Assembly: GCA_021805025.1 (NCBI GenBank)
Contig: JAJZGF010000003.1
Span: 26,948-90,947, forward strand
DNA: 64,000 bases
Source: Acidobacteriota bacterium
GTDB lineage: Bacteria > Acidobacteriota > Terriglobia > Terriglobales > Acidobacteriaceae
Direction of reading: 5' to 3'
Shown here piece after piece: positions 1-9,200 of this stretch. Every line of letters starts with the position of its first letter. Position 1 is the stretch's first letter. Position numbers and translations under genes: made by a program. Below the pieces are notes generated by a model. It made no database searches. It worked only from the letters and a program-made list of their open reading frames with translations, and was not told the DNA's origin.

Positions 1-374
1 AAGTTCAGTTTGCCCTCTGATTGCTCGCGAATAAACTCTGCAGGCACTTCGCCGACTGTTTCAATATCCGTGCGCCAGTTATGCACGCGGAACAGCGCCT
101 GCGGCACATCGCCGAACATGCCTCTAAGTTGTGCAGGCTGCATGGCCGTGTGCGTGCCCAACGCGGGAAGCACCGCCTGCAAGTTCTCGCCATAGTGCTT
201 CCAGGCTGCGTGGGTAAGTGCGCCCGCTTGCGAGTGCGCCCGCGTCTGGTCCGGCGGGACCGCAAGCACGCGCCGGCGCGGACCCAGCTTTGCAAGGCTC
301 TCCGCCAGCAGATCATTCAGTTGACCCAAAGAAAAATCGGATTGGACGCTACCGACTGCGCAGTACAGACTCAT
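1..374 (-). CDS. LarA-family (DUF2088) lactate racemase-like protein, N-terminal part, truncated by window edge
   Basis: Own translation of the minus strand from ATG at 374: MSLYCAVGSVQSDFSLGQLNDLLAESLAKLGPRRRVLAVPPDQTRAHSQAGALTHAAWKHYG...LPALGTHTAMQPAQLRGMFGDVPQALFRVHNWRTDIETVGEVPAEFIREQSEGKLN; typical LarA N-domain motifs (PPDxTRxxS, ALGTHxxM). Absent from the ORF track because it has no stop inside the window. Confidence 0.85.
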   Translation of the reverse strand, partial: MSLYCAVGSVQSDFSLGQLNDLLAESLAKLGPRRRVLAVPPDQTRAHSQAGALTHAAWKHYGENLQAVLPALGTHTAMQPAQLRGMFGDVPQALFRVHNWRTDIETVGEVPAEFIREQSEGKLN

Positions 375-590
375 GCCATAAGATTACTCCCACAGACGCA
401 TGAGCGCCGACGAATGGAAAGGACCCGCGATGGGCAAGCGCCGCACCAGCCCAGGCACCCGACGCCATGCGCTACTGAACCACGCGCCACATGCTAGACT
501 TCCCCTGCATTGTGCAACGTTGCTGCTTGAGGCTTGAACCACATGCCCACCCGCAGTCAATGCAACTTCCCGTAGACCCAGGAGGCCGCT

Positions 591-2018
591 ATGCTTCGTG
601 CTCCATTCGATTTCAGAAGCCCCATGAATATCAGCCGCCGCCAGTTTTTCCAGTCCGCAGCTGCCACCGCGGCCATTATCGCCAGTCCCCTTGCCCGCGC
701 CAGCCGCATGCCTGCCTCGAACCGCATCACCATCGGCGTCATCGGCTGGGGCATGATGGGGCCGGCAAACACCAAATCCTTCCTCTCCTTTGACGATTGC
801 CAGGTCGTCGCTGCCTGCGACATCCACACCGGACACCTGCAGGCAGCGGTCGACACCGTCAACAGCCATTACGGCAATAAGGACTGCCGCGCCTATCACG
901 ACTATCGCGAGCTGATTGCGCGCGACGACATTGACGCCCTCATGATCGCCATTCCCGATCACTGGCACGCAATTGTCGCCACAGAGGCCGCCGCCCGCAA
1001 AAAGGACATCTACGGCGAAAAGCCGCTCGCCCGCACCATCGCCGAGCAGCAGGCTATCGTCCGCGCTGTCCAGCAGAACAACATCATCTGGCAAACCGGC
1101 TCCTGGCAGCGTTCCCTGCCCCAGTTCCATAAGGCGGCGGAGATCGTACGCAACGGCCTGATCGGCAACGTCAGCCATGTTGAGGTTGGCCTCCCCGGCG
1201 GCCATCACGACTTTCCCGGCACAGTTCCCTCGCTGCTCAAGCGCCTCGCGGCTCTTCCCGACAAGATCACCAGCCCTGCCCAGATCGTCCCCGGCACCCC
1301 CGCGTGGAACCTCGCAGTCACCGAGCCGCCACCCGAGCTCGACTACAACACCTGGATCGGCCCCTCCAAAATGGAGCCTTACATTGAGCAGCGCGTCTAC
1401 CAGAACTGGCGCTGGAACTACAACACCGGCGGCGGCCAGCTCCTGGACTGGATCGGCCACCACGGCGACATCGCACATTGGGGCCTTGGCTTTGACTCGA
1501 CCGGACCGTCTGAGGTCGAGGGCTTCGGCGAGTTCCCGCCCGCCCACGCCGTCTGGAACACCGCAACGAAGTACACCGTCGAGTGCCTCTATCGCAAAGA
1601 GGTGACAGGATATGCCAACGATGTCCACATCACCATCGCCGGAGGCTCGCCCGCCATTGCGATGGGAACCAAATGGATTGGCCCCGACGGGTGGGTCTGG
1701 GTGGACCGCAGCGGCTTTGACGCCTCAAATCCCGACTGGGTCAACGAGGAATCTCTTCCCGAAAGCCAACGCAAGGTCAAACTCTACGAGTCCTCCGAGC
1801 ATCGTCGCAACTTTCTCGACTGCGTCAAATCCCGCAAGCCCACCATCGCTCCCGTCGAGACGGCGCACCACTCGATCATCCCCGGCCATCTCGGCCTCAT
1901 CTCCATGCTCACCGGCCGCAAGCTCCAGTGGGACGTCGCCAACGAAACCATTCTCAACGACCCCGTGGCCAGCGCGCTGCTGACGCGCCCCTACCGGACG
2001 CCTTACAAGCTCGCGTGA
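591..2018 (+). CDS. Gfo/Idh/MocA family oxidoreductase with N-terminal twin-arginine-type signal
   Basis: SRRQFFQSAAATAAI signal, GVIGWGMMGPAN Rossmann motif, GEKPLARTIAE (EKP motif); AGGAGG just upstream of ATG 591. Confidence 0.9.
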   Translation: MLRAPFDFRSPMNISRRQFFQSAAATAAIIASPLARASRMPASNRITIGVIGWGMMGPANTKSFLSFDDCQVVAACDIHTGHLQAAVDTVNSHYGNKDCRAYHDYRELIARDDIDALMIAIPDHWHAIVATEAAARKKDIYGEKPLARTIAEQQAIVRAVQQNNIIWQTGSWQRSLPQFHKAAEIVRNGLIGNVSHVEVGLPGGHHDFPGTVPSLLKRLAALPDKITSPAQIVPGTPAWNLAVTEPPPELDYNTWIGPSKMEPYIEQRVYQNWRWNYNTGGGQLLDWIGHHGDIAHWGLGFDSTGPSEVEGFGEFPPAHAVWNTATKYTVECLYRKEVTGYANDVHITIAGGSPAIAMGTKWIGPDGWVWVDRSGFDASNPDWVNEESLPESQRKVKLYESSEHRRNFLDCVKSRKPTIAPVETAHHSIIPGHLGLISMLTGRKLQWDVANETILNDPVASALLTRPYRTPYKLA

Positions 2019-2094
2019 GTGCAAATCATTGCTGCTTTTTGCGGTAGACGGGGCGCCACGCAAGATGCCTGGCGCGCAGATCTCGCCGTCCGGT

Positions 2095-3336
2095 TCACTC
2101 GTACCGCAGCGCCTCAATCGGGTCCAGGTTCGCTGCGCGTATCGCCGGAATCATCCCGCTCACCAGCCCCGTAACAGCTAGGATCACCGTGGCCACAATC
2201 ACTGAGAGCGGCGAAATCTTCAAATAGATATCCGCACCCTCAGCGTGCAGGGCCAAAGCACTATAGAACGGAATTCGTCCCACCAATATCGACACTAGAT
2301 ACGCCAGCACAATTCCGCTCATGCCCCCCACACCAGTAATCACAAAAGCCTCTGCCAGAAACTGCAGCAGGATATGCCGCTTCTGCGCACCCAGCGCCTT
2401 CTCCACGCCAATCTCCCGGGTGCGCTGCTGCACCGCCACCAGCATGATGTTCATCAGTCCGATTCCCGCTATGCCCAGCGTGAGCGCGCCCACCAGGGAC
2501 AGCAGCACCTGCAGTGCCAGTGAGAGAATCTGGAACTGGTGCAGCTCGGTCATCAGGTTTGCAACATAAATGGCGTTGTGGTCTGAGGGCCGAAAGTGAT
2601 GCGCCACGGCCAGCGTCTCGCGCAGACTCTTCTCCACCATCTGGTAGTCGCCGCGATAGTTGAACCATATCCCATCAAGGTATTTCGTGTCCTTGATGTC
2701 GCTCATGGTACTGAACGGGACATAGATCTGGCGGTTGCGATCGTTGTCTTCGCCCTCCTGCATCTTGGGCGCCAGCACTCCGACGACGGTGAACAGCACG
2801 CCATTCAGCCGGATCGTCTCGCCCACTCCCCATCCGCCCGAGAAGAGCTTCGTCTTGGCTTCCGATCCAATCACGCATACGTGCGCCCGCTGCTGCTCTT
2901 CCTCGCCGTTAAAGAACCGCCCCTGATCCGTGTCCAGTTTCCAAATGTCCTGGAAAACGGGGAGCACGCCATTCACCGTCCACGTATAGGTGTGCAGGTC
3001 GTTCTGTACAGGCACATCTTTCTGCACCTGCGGCGAGATACGCTCAATCCCTGGAACACTGATCGCTACGCGGTCCAGATCGTCCTGGGTAAACCGCACC
3101 AGCACACCGGACTTCTCTCCGCCAGCCTGCTCGCTGGTACGACCCGGAAAGGTACCGATGATGTTGGTGCCCCACTGGGCAAAAATGGCCTCAATGGCGC
3201 GGCTGAATCCCGCGCCATAGGCCAGCAACAGCACCACCGTGGCGATTCCCCAGGCCATGCCAATCATGGTGATGGCCGTGCGCCGCCGGTTGTAGACCAT
3301 CGCCTCCCAGGCCTGACCCCAGATATCTTTGAACAT
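2095..3336 (-). CDS. ABC transporter permease, MacB/FtsX type
   Basis: N-terminal TM, MacB periplasmic core, C-terminal GIGLMNIMLVAVQQRTREIGVEKALGA motif. Confidence 0.9.
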   Translation of the reverse strand: MFKDIWGQAWEAMVYNRRRTAITMIGMAWGIATVVLLLAYGAGFSRAIEAIFAQWGTNIIGTFPGRTSEQAGGEKSGVLVRFTQDDLDRVAISVPGIERISPQVQKDVPVQNDLHTYTWTVNGVLPVFQDIWKLDTDQGRFFNGEEEQQRAHVCVIGSEAKTKLFSGGWGVGETIRLNGVLFTVVGVLAPKMQEGEDNDRNRQIYVPFSTMSDIKDTKYLDGIWFNYRGDYQMVEKSLRETLAVAHHFRPSDHNAIYVANLMTELHQFQILSLALQVLLSLVGALTLGIAGIGLMNIMLVAVQQRTREIGVEKALGAQKRHILLQFLAEAFVITGVGGMSGIVLAYLVSILVGRIPFYSALALHAEGADIYLKISPLSVIVATVILAVTGLVSGMIPAIRAANLDPIEALRYE

Positions 3337-3347
3337 GACGGCCTTCC

Positions 3348-4607
3348 TTACTCTCTGCGCAAAGCTTCAATCGGGTCCATCTGCGCCGCTTTGCTCGCCG
3401 GATAAAGCCCTGCGGCAATGCCGCTCAGCACCAGCGAACCAAGGGCCAACGCGGCCGACCACGGCACAAGACGCGGCGGATCCCACCCTGGCATCTTGTC
3501 CGTCAGAAACATCTGAAGCAGTGACATGAAGCCCGCCGACAGCGCAATGCCGATCAGGCCGCTGATACCCGTCAGCAACAGTCCTTCCCAAAAGAACTGC
3601 GACAGAACGCTGCGCTTGGTGGCGCCCAGCGCCTTCAGCAGGCCGATCTCACGTGTGCGCTCAGAGACAGACACCAGCATGATATTGATGATGCCCACCG
3701 CGCCCAGGCCCAGCGTCACAATGCCGACCCCGCCGAGAAATATATCCATCGCGCTGAAGATGGCTCCAATCATCTTTTCTTCCTGAATCGTATCGAACTC
3801 ATAAAAGGCATCCTTCATCGCGGGGTCGAAACCGTGGCGTTCAGCTATCACGCGATGCACGGCGGCCACCGCGGCATCAATCTCGCCTTTGGTGACGGGC
3901 TGATATTGAATCGATGTGAGCGCATCCTGAGGGATGTTGTAGCCCTTAAGCGGAAATAGCTCCTGCATGGTAGTCACAGGGACGTAAACCTTCTGGTCGT
4001 CGTAGTCGTTGTTCCCGCGGCTGATTTTGCCCACTGATCCGACTACGGTGAATGCGGTTCCATTGATGGTGATCGTCTCACCCAGCATGGGGCGGCCATT
4101 AAACAGCAGCGCCGCCGCCTTGAAGCCCAGCACCGCAACACGCCGCCGGTTCGCCAGATCGGCCGCGTCGATAAACCGACCCGTTGCCATCGGGATAAAA
4201 CGCACAACTGTGTAGTTCGGCTCCACGCCCATGACATGGCTGGAAGTGTTGGCCCACTGGCTCACTTCATAAAGATCGGAGCGACCCAGTTCCACCGTCA
4301 CGGCGCGCAACTCCCGCAGTTGACTGACAGCGGCCGCGTCGCCCATCGTCAACTCATAGGGACGCATTCCGGTGTGCTGGTTGGCAACCGCCGGAATGGT
4401 CCCGTTCCACATCATCACCAGGTCATTGCCCAGCGTAGCAAGTTGCCGGTGCTGGCCCGAACGAAACCCCTCGCCCAGACCCACCAGAACCAGCAACGAG
4501 CCCACGCCCCACGCGATCCCAAACATGGTCAGGAAACTGCGCAGCTTGTTTGCCGCAATCGCTCGAAGCACCTGCCCGAGAGTGTCCGTGAAGCTTTGCA
4601 TAATCAT
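3348..4607 (-). CDS. ABC transporter permease, MacB/FtsX type
   Basis: GIINIMLVSVSERTREIGLLKALGATKRSVLSQFF motif; paralogue of the downstream gene. Confidence 0.9.
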   Translation of the reverse strand: MIMQSFTDTLGQVLRAIAANKLRSFLTMFGIAWGVGSLLVLVGLGEGFRSGQHRQLATLGNDLVMMWNGTIPAVANQHTGMRPYELTMGDAAAVSQLRELRAVTVELGRSDLYEVSQWANTSSHVMGVEPNYTVVRFIPMATGRFIDAADLANRRRVAVLGFKAAALLFNGRPMLGETITINGTAFTVVGSVGKISRGNNDYDDQKVYVPVTTMQELFPLKGYNIPQDALTSIQYQPVTKGEIDAAVAAVHRVIAERHGFDPAMKDAFYEFDTIQEEKMIGAIFSAMDIFLGGVGIVTLGLGAVGIINIMLVSVSERTREIGLLKALGATKRSVLSQFFWEGLLLTGISGLIGIALSAGFMSLLQMFLTDKMPGWDPPRLVPWSAALALGSLVLSGIAAGLYPASKAAQMDPIEALRRE

Positions 4608-4774
4608 TGAACGCTCAGATCGCGCCGTGCGTAGAAAGAAACCCGCGCACGCAGCTGAGCGACTGCAATCGAATACGCAAAAGGTGGAGGGACAGTTCCG
4701 GCAGGATTGGTGAAAGCGGGGATCGAAAAGGAAATGGGCCCGGCGGGAGGTTCGCCAGACCCATTCGAATGAGC

Positions 4775-5812
4775 TTACTTCAACGAGTAAACAACTTGCA
4801 GTTCCTTATCCGCCAGGTTCTGCGGCAGCGGAGCATAGGAAAGAGCGGCGGAATCGTTCTGGCCGGACTTGACGATCCAGCTGAGCAGATCCTTGAGCAC
4901 CTTGCGATTTACGGGATTTGGGCCATCGACAGGCGCGATGATCCACGAGAAGCTGGAAATCGGATACGCATCGGCTCCGGGAGCGTTGGTGATGGAGACG
5001 CGGAAGTCCGCCGGCATATTCTTGACGCTGCCTGCCGCTGCGGTGGTGCTGGCGATGGATGCCGTAATCCAGTTCCCGGCGGCATTCTTGACGGCGCCGG
5101 AAGACATGTGGTTTTGCAGCGCATAGATCAGCTCGACGTAGCCAATGGCGCCAGGCAGCTGGCGCACAAGACCGGCAACGCCCTCATTGCCCTTGCCGCC
5201 CACTCCCACCGGCCAGCTGGGTGAAGTGCCTTTGCCAGGGCCCGCCGCCCAGTCCTTGCTCACCTTGCTCAGGTAGTCGGTCCAGACAAAGCTGGTGCCT
5301 GAGCCGTCCGAGCGGTGGACCACAATAATCTTCTGGTCCGGCAGATGCGCACCAGGGTTATCCTTCGCGATGCGGGCATCGTTCCAGTTGGAAATTTTCC
5401 CCATATAAATATCAGCCAGCACGTCGCCGCTGAATCTGAGGTTATTCACGCCGGGAATATTGAAAACGGGCATAACTGCGCCGAGTACGACGGGAAGGTG
5501 AACAAGCTTCACCTTGGATGAAGCCAGCATCTCATCGGTCATCGGCATGTCTGATGCGCCAAAGTCCACCAGCCCTTTGATCACCTGGGCGATGCCGCCT
5601 CCGGAGCCGATGGACTGGTAGTTAATCTCCACTCCGGGGTGCGCCGTGCTGTACTCATCAAACCACTTGGAAAAAATCGGGTAGTCGAAGGTTGATCCGG
5701 CTCCGGTCAGGTGCTGGGCCTGAACGGTACTGAGCGCAACCACAAATAAACCAACTGCAACCAAAGCTTTCTTCACGAAGAACTCCCTTGCGGATTTACC
5801 GACACTCATCAT
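4775..5812 (-). CDS. pstS: Phosphate ABC transporter substrate-binding protein PstS
   Basis: LTGAGSTFDYPIFSKWFDEY, IGSGGGIAQV, VHRSDGSGTSFVWTDYL. Confidence 0.93.
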   Translation of the reverse strand: MMSVGKSAREFFVKKALVAVGLFVVALSTVQAQHLTGAGSTFDYPIFSKWFDEYSTAHPGVEINYQSIGSGGGIAQVIKGLVDFGASDMPMTDEMLASSKVKLVHLPVVLGAVMPVFNIPGVNNLRFSGDVLADIYMGKISNWNDARIAKDNPGAHLPDQKIIVVHRSDGSGTSFVWTDYLSKVSKDWAAGPGKGTSPSWPVGVGGKGNEGVAGLVRQLPGAIGYVELIYALQNHMSSGAVKNAAGNWITASIASTTAAAGSVKNMPADFRVSITNAPGADAYPISSFSWIIAPVDGPNPVNRKVLKDLLSWIVKSGQNDSAALSYAPLPQNLADKELQVVYSLK

Positions 5813-5894
5813 TCTCTACTCGCAATGTTACTGGCGTTTGAAAGAACGGCAGAATTGGGCGCTTCCTGGTGCCGCCGTCGAGCGGACAGACCGG

Positions 5895-7346
5895 TCATGC
5901 TTCGGTCTTTGCAGGCTGGCTTGCCTCTGGCCGGGAGACCGGCGGCGCCAACGGCAGCGTGAAGTGGAAGTTTGCGCCTGCGCCCAGTTCACTTTCCACC
6001 GAGATGCGGCCCCCGTGCACCTGGACGATGTGCTTCACGATGGCGAGCCCCAGGCCAGTCCCGCCCGACTCGCGCGAACGAGCCTTGTCGACGCGGTAGA
6101 AGCGCTCGAAGATGCGCTCCAGGTGCTCCGAGGCGATGCCGGGACCAAAGTCCCGCACCCAGAACTCGATTCCCTCGGCCACCGGCCTGGCACCCACCTC
6201 GATCCGCTTACCAGAGCTGCCGTATTTCACAGCATTTTCAATCAGATTTCCGAATACCTGATTCATCGCGTCCGCATCGGCAATGACACAAGTGTCGGGC
6301 GCACCTGCAGACTGCAGTTCCACACCGGAATCCACCACAATGCCGCCCAGGGATTCAATCGCATCCTGCACCAGCGCCGATGCGCGCATGGGCTGTGCGG
6401 CGAGCTTGTAATCGGGACTCTCCACGCCAGCCAGGGCAAGCAGATCCTCCGTTAACCGGCTCATTCGGCTCACATTCTTCTGGATAATTCCAAGAAATTC
6501 GCGCGTCGTCCCCGGCCTGGGTTTCGGATCTTCAATCAGCGTCTCCACGTAGCCCTGGATCGACGTGAGCGGAGTACGCAGTTCGTGGCTGACGTTGGCA
6601 ATGAACTCCCGCCGCGATTTCTCCGCTGCCTCAATGCGGGTCACATCGTGCAGCACAGCCAGCGCGCCGCCAGAAGGCAGTGGTGCGGCATTGATCTCAA
6701 ACGTGCGGCCCGGCGCAAGCGAGTTGGAGCGGCCAAAGCGAACCTCGCGGCTCTCGATGGCGCCGCGTACACATGCCAGCAACTCGGGGTCGCGCACCGA
6801 GTGGACAAGCGGCCTGCCGGCGCGAATCTCAGTCCCCGCGATGCGCTGCATCACAGCATTCGACCAGCGCACCTGACCCTCGGCAGTGACGGCCACTACC
6901 GCCTCCTGCATGGAGTCAAGCATGGTTGCGAGTTCGTGTCGGCGGCTCTCAATCTCTGCAAAATTGCTGTCGAGACGCTCCGCGGTCTGGTTCAGCGCCG
7001 CCTCCATTGCGGAGAGTTCGTCGCCCCCTTGCGGGCTCAGGCGCGCGGAAAGATCGCCCTGCGCAATGTGTCGCGCGAAGTCCACCACACGTTGCAGTCT
7101 TGCTGTCACGCCCCCGGCAGCCCAGGCGGCCAGCGGCAGCGCCACGGTCAGGGCCAGCAGGCCAGACCACAGCGCCTCGCGATCGAGCCGATGCAGGGTT
7201 TCGGCCTGCGTGTGCTCCACGAAGTGCCGCAGAATCAACTCCATGGCCACCGTCTGAAAGACGAGCAACAACACAAACAGGGCCAGCAGCTTGGTAAAAA
7301 CTTTGCGGGTCAACAGAAGCCGCCCCCATCCGTCTTGATGCGGCAT
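5895..7346 (-). CDS. phoR: PhoR-like membrane sensor histidine kinase (TM, HAMP, PAS, HisKA, HATPase)
   Basis: FIANVSHELRTPLTSIQGYVETL, GTGLGLAIVKHIV; next to an OmpR/PhoB-family regulator and pstS. Confidence 0.88.
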   Translation of the reverse strand: MPHQDGWGRLLLTRKVFTKLLALFVLLLVFQTVAMELILRHFVEHTQAETLHRLDREALWSGLLALTVALPLAAWAAGGVTARLQRVVDFARHIAQGDLSARLSPQGGDELSAMEAALNQTAERLDSNFAEIESRRHELATMLDSMQEAVVAVTAEGQVRWSNAVMQRIAGTEIRAGRPLVHSVRDPELLACVRGAIESREVRFGRSNSLAPGRTFEINAAPLPSGGALAVLHDVTRIEAAEKSRREFIANVSHELRTPLTSIQGYVETLIEDPKPRPGTTREFLGIIQKNVSRMSRLTEDLLALAGVESPDYKLAAQPMRASALVQDAIESLGGIVVDSGVELQSAGAPDTCVIADADAMNQVFGNLIENAVKYGSSGKRIEVGARPVAEGIEFWVRDFGPGIASEHLERIFERFYRVDKARSRESGGTGLGLAIVKHIVQVHGGRISVESELGAGANFHFTLPLAPPVSRPEASQPAKTEA

Positions 7347-7367
7347 ATGCCTGCGCCGAATCAGCAG

Positions 7368-8102
7368 TTATTCGCCCTTGGGAATCTCGAAGCGGTAGCC
7401 GGCCCCGCGCACGGTTTTCAGGTAGCGCGGGTTCTCCGGGTCCACCTCGATTTTCTCACGGATGCGGCGTACATAAACGTCCACCGAGCGAGGCGTGACA
7501 AAGCGCGCATCGCCCCACACCGCATCCAGCAGATGGTCGCGGCTGAAGACGCGGCCGGGATGCCGGGCCAGGTAGTCGAGAAGACGAAACTCGGTGGCAG
7601 TGGTCGTGGTCAGCTCGCCGCGCACACGCAACTGCATCGCATTGGCATCGATGACAACCTCTTCAAAGCTGATAACAGAAGGCGTCGTGGGGCGCTCAAA
7701 ACGGCGCAGCACTGCCTTCACGCGGGCCACCAGCTCACGCGTGGCAAAAGGCTTGGTGATGTAGTCGTCGGCGCCCAGTTCCAGACCCAACACCCGGTCA
7801 TTTTCTCCCGCGCGGGCGGTGAGGAAGATAATCGGCACCGTGGAAAGACCCGGATGGCTGCGCAGCCTTCGGCATACGTCTAGCCCGTCGCCGCCCGGCA
7901 CCATAATGTCCAGCAGGAAGAGCGCCGGAGCCTGTCGCTCAGCGTCGGGAATCAGGTTATTGGGGGTCTGGAACAACCGAACGGCAAATCCCGCGGCTTC
8001 AAGATGGTGCTGCACCAGCCGCGAAATATCTGTGTCATCTTCCAGTACAAATACAGTCTGGCTCAACCGGTGTGCCCTTTCCCGGCGACCGTTGAAGATC
8101 AA
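7368..8102 (-). CDS. phoB: OmpR/PhoB-family response regulator
   Basis: Receiver domain VFVLEDDTDISR...LFLLDIMVPGGDGLDVCRRLR plus winged-helix DNA-binding domain ending RYLKTVRGAGYRFEIP. Confidence 0.88.
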   Translation of the reverse strand: MIFNGRRERAHRLSQTVFVLEDDTDISRLVQHHLEAAGFAVRLFQTPNNLIPDAERQAPALFLLDIMVPGGDGLDVCRRLRSHPGLSTVPIIFLTARAGENDRVLGLELGADDYITKPFATRELVARVKAVLRRFERPTTPSVISFEEVVIDANAMQLRVRGELTTTTATEFRLLDYLARHPGRVFSRDHLLDAVWGDARFVTPRSVDVYVRRIREKIEVDPENPRYLKTVRGAGYRFEIPKGE

Positions 8103-8200
8103 TCGTGCAGGCCGCCCGAGACCATGAACAGACTACTGCAGTCAGGCAAATAGATTGCAAACGTTGTGTGAATTTGCTCAGATGGCCGGCACCGCCCGAC

Positions 8201-8230
8201 GCAAAAAGCCCGTACAGAAGGGCTTTTTGC
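8201..8230. terminator. Terminator-like hairpin, symmetric (A-run on one side, T-run on the other)
   Basis: GCAAAAAGCCC-GTACAGAA-GGGCTTTTTGC, perfect 11-bp inverted repeat. Confidence 0.6.
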
Positions 8231-8400
8231 TTGACGCCTCGTGAGGACCTCTGCGAGACTCCGTGGGCGTACGGGAAGGCTGCAATTCATTGCTCCTCAA
8301 ATCTGCTGAACCGGGTCATATTCGGCCCAACCGCGGGCCTGCCGGTGTACAACGGCGTGCTCGCTTATCCGTTCGAGACACACAACCCATGGGAGGAACC

Positions 8401-9084
8401 ATGAAAAAGTATCTGGCAGAACTGGTTGGCACCTTCATTCTGGTGCTCTTTGGCTGTGGAACCGCCGTGGTGGCGGGCGACAAGGTGGGCATTCTAGGCA
8501 TCGCATTTGCCTTCGGATTTGCACTGATCGGCGCAGCCTACGGGATAGGCCCGATCTCCGGCTGTCATATCAATCCGGCCGTAAGCCTGGGTGTGTGGGC
8601 CGCAGGCCGGATGTCCCTCAAAGACATGATCGGCTACTGGGTCGGCCAGTTCGCGGGCGGCATTCTGGCAGCCTGGATTCTGAGCGTGATTGTGAGCGGT
8701 GTGGCGGGAGGATACAACATTGGCGCCAGCGGGCTCGGACAGGACGGCTGGGGGCCGGGCTACCAGGGCGGCTACAGCATGATGTCGGCGATTGCCTTCG
8801 AGTTTGTCGCGACGCTGATTTTCGTCACCGTCATTCTGGGCTCGACGCAGAAGAGCGCACCCTCGGGCTTTGCCGGCCTCGGCATCGGCATTACGCTGGT
8901 GGCGATTCACATCTTTGGCATCCACATCACCGGCGTGAGTGTGAACCCGGCGCGCAGTCTTGGACCCGCCCTGCTGGTGGGCGGAACGGCGCTCGCACAG
9001 GTCTGGTTGTTCCTGCTGATTCCAAGTGTGGCAGGTATTGCCGCCGGGTTGCTCTTCCGGACCAGGACACTGGAAGCAGACTAA
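8401..9084 (+). CDS. aqpZ: Aquaporin Z-like MIP family channel
   Basis: MKKYLAELVGTFILVLFGCGTAVVAG; two NPA motifs (GCHINPAVSLG, VSVNPARSLGPAL); GGAGGA SD upstream of ATG 8401. Confidence 0.93.
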   Translation: MKKYLAELVGTFILVLFGCGTAVVAGDKVGILGIAFAFGFALIGAAYGIGPISGCHINPAVSLGVWAAGRMSLKDMIGYWVGQFAGGILAAWILSVIVSGVAGGYNIGASGLGQDGWGPGYQGGYSMMSAIAFEFVATLIFVTVILGSTQKSAPSGFAGLGIGITLVAIHIFGIHITGVSVNPARSLGPALLVGGTALAQVWLFLLIPSVAGIAAGLLFRTRTLEAD

Positions 9085-9119
9085 GCCTACCCCCGCATCG
9101 CGCCACGATGGTCCGACAA

Positions 9120-9168
9120 CATGCCCCAGCCTTCAACCCCGAGCGGTTAGGCTGAAGACTGGGGCGTG
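9120..9168 (+). other. Intergenic hairpin between aqpZ and the TauE-like gene, no T-tract
   Basis: CATGCCCCAGCCTTCA (9120-9135) pairs with TGAAGACTGGGGCGTG (9153-9168), one mismatch and one G-U. Confidence 0.5.
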
Positions 9169-9200
9169 CACCACCGTCAGGATCGCGCCATGGGGGACAA

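Noticed and set aside
384-1628. 414-aa minus-strand ORF opposite the Gfo/Idh/MocA gene
   Set aside because: Gly/Ala/Val/Asp-rich mirror translation of a high-GC coding region; the opposite strand has the coherent protein.
6585-7883. 432-aa plus-strand ORF opposite phoR/phoB
   Set aside because: Antisense to genes with clear kinase and regulator motifs; no recognisable domain.
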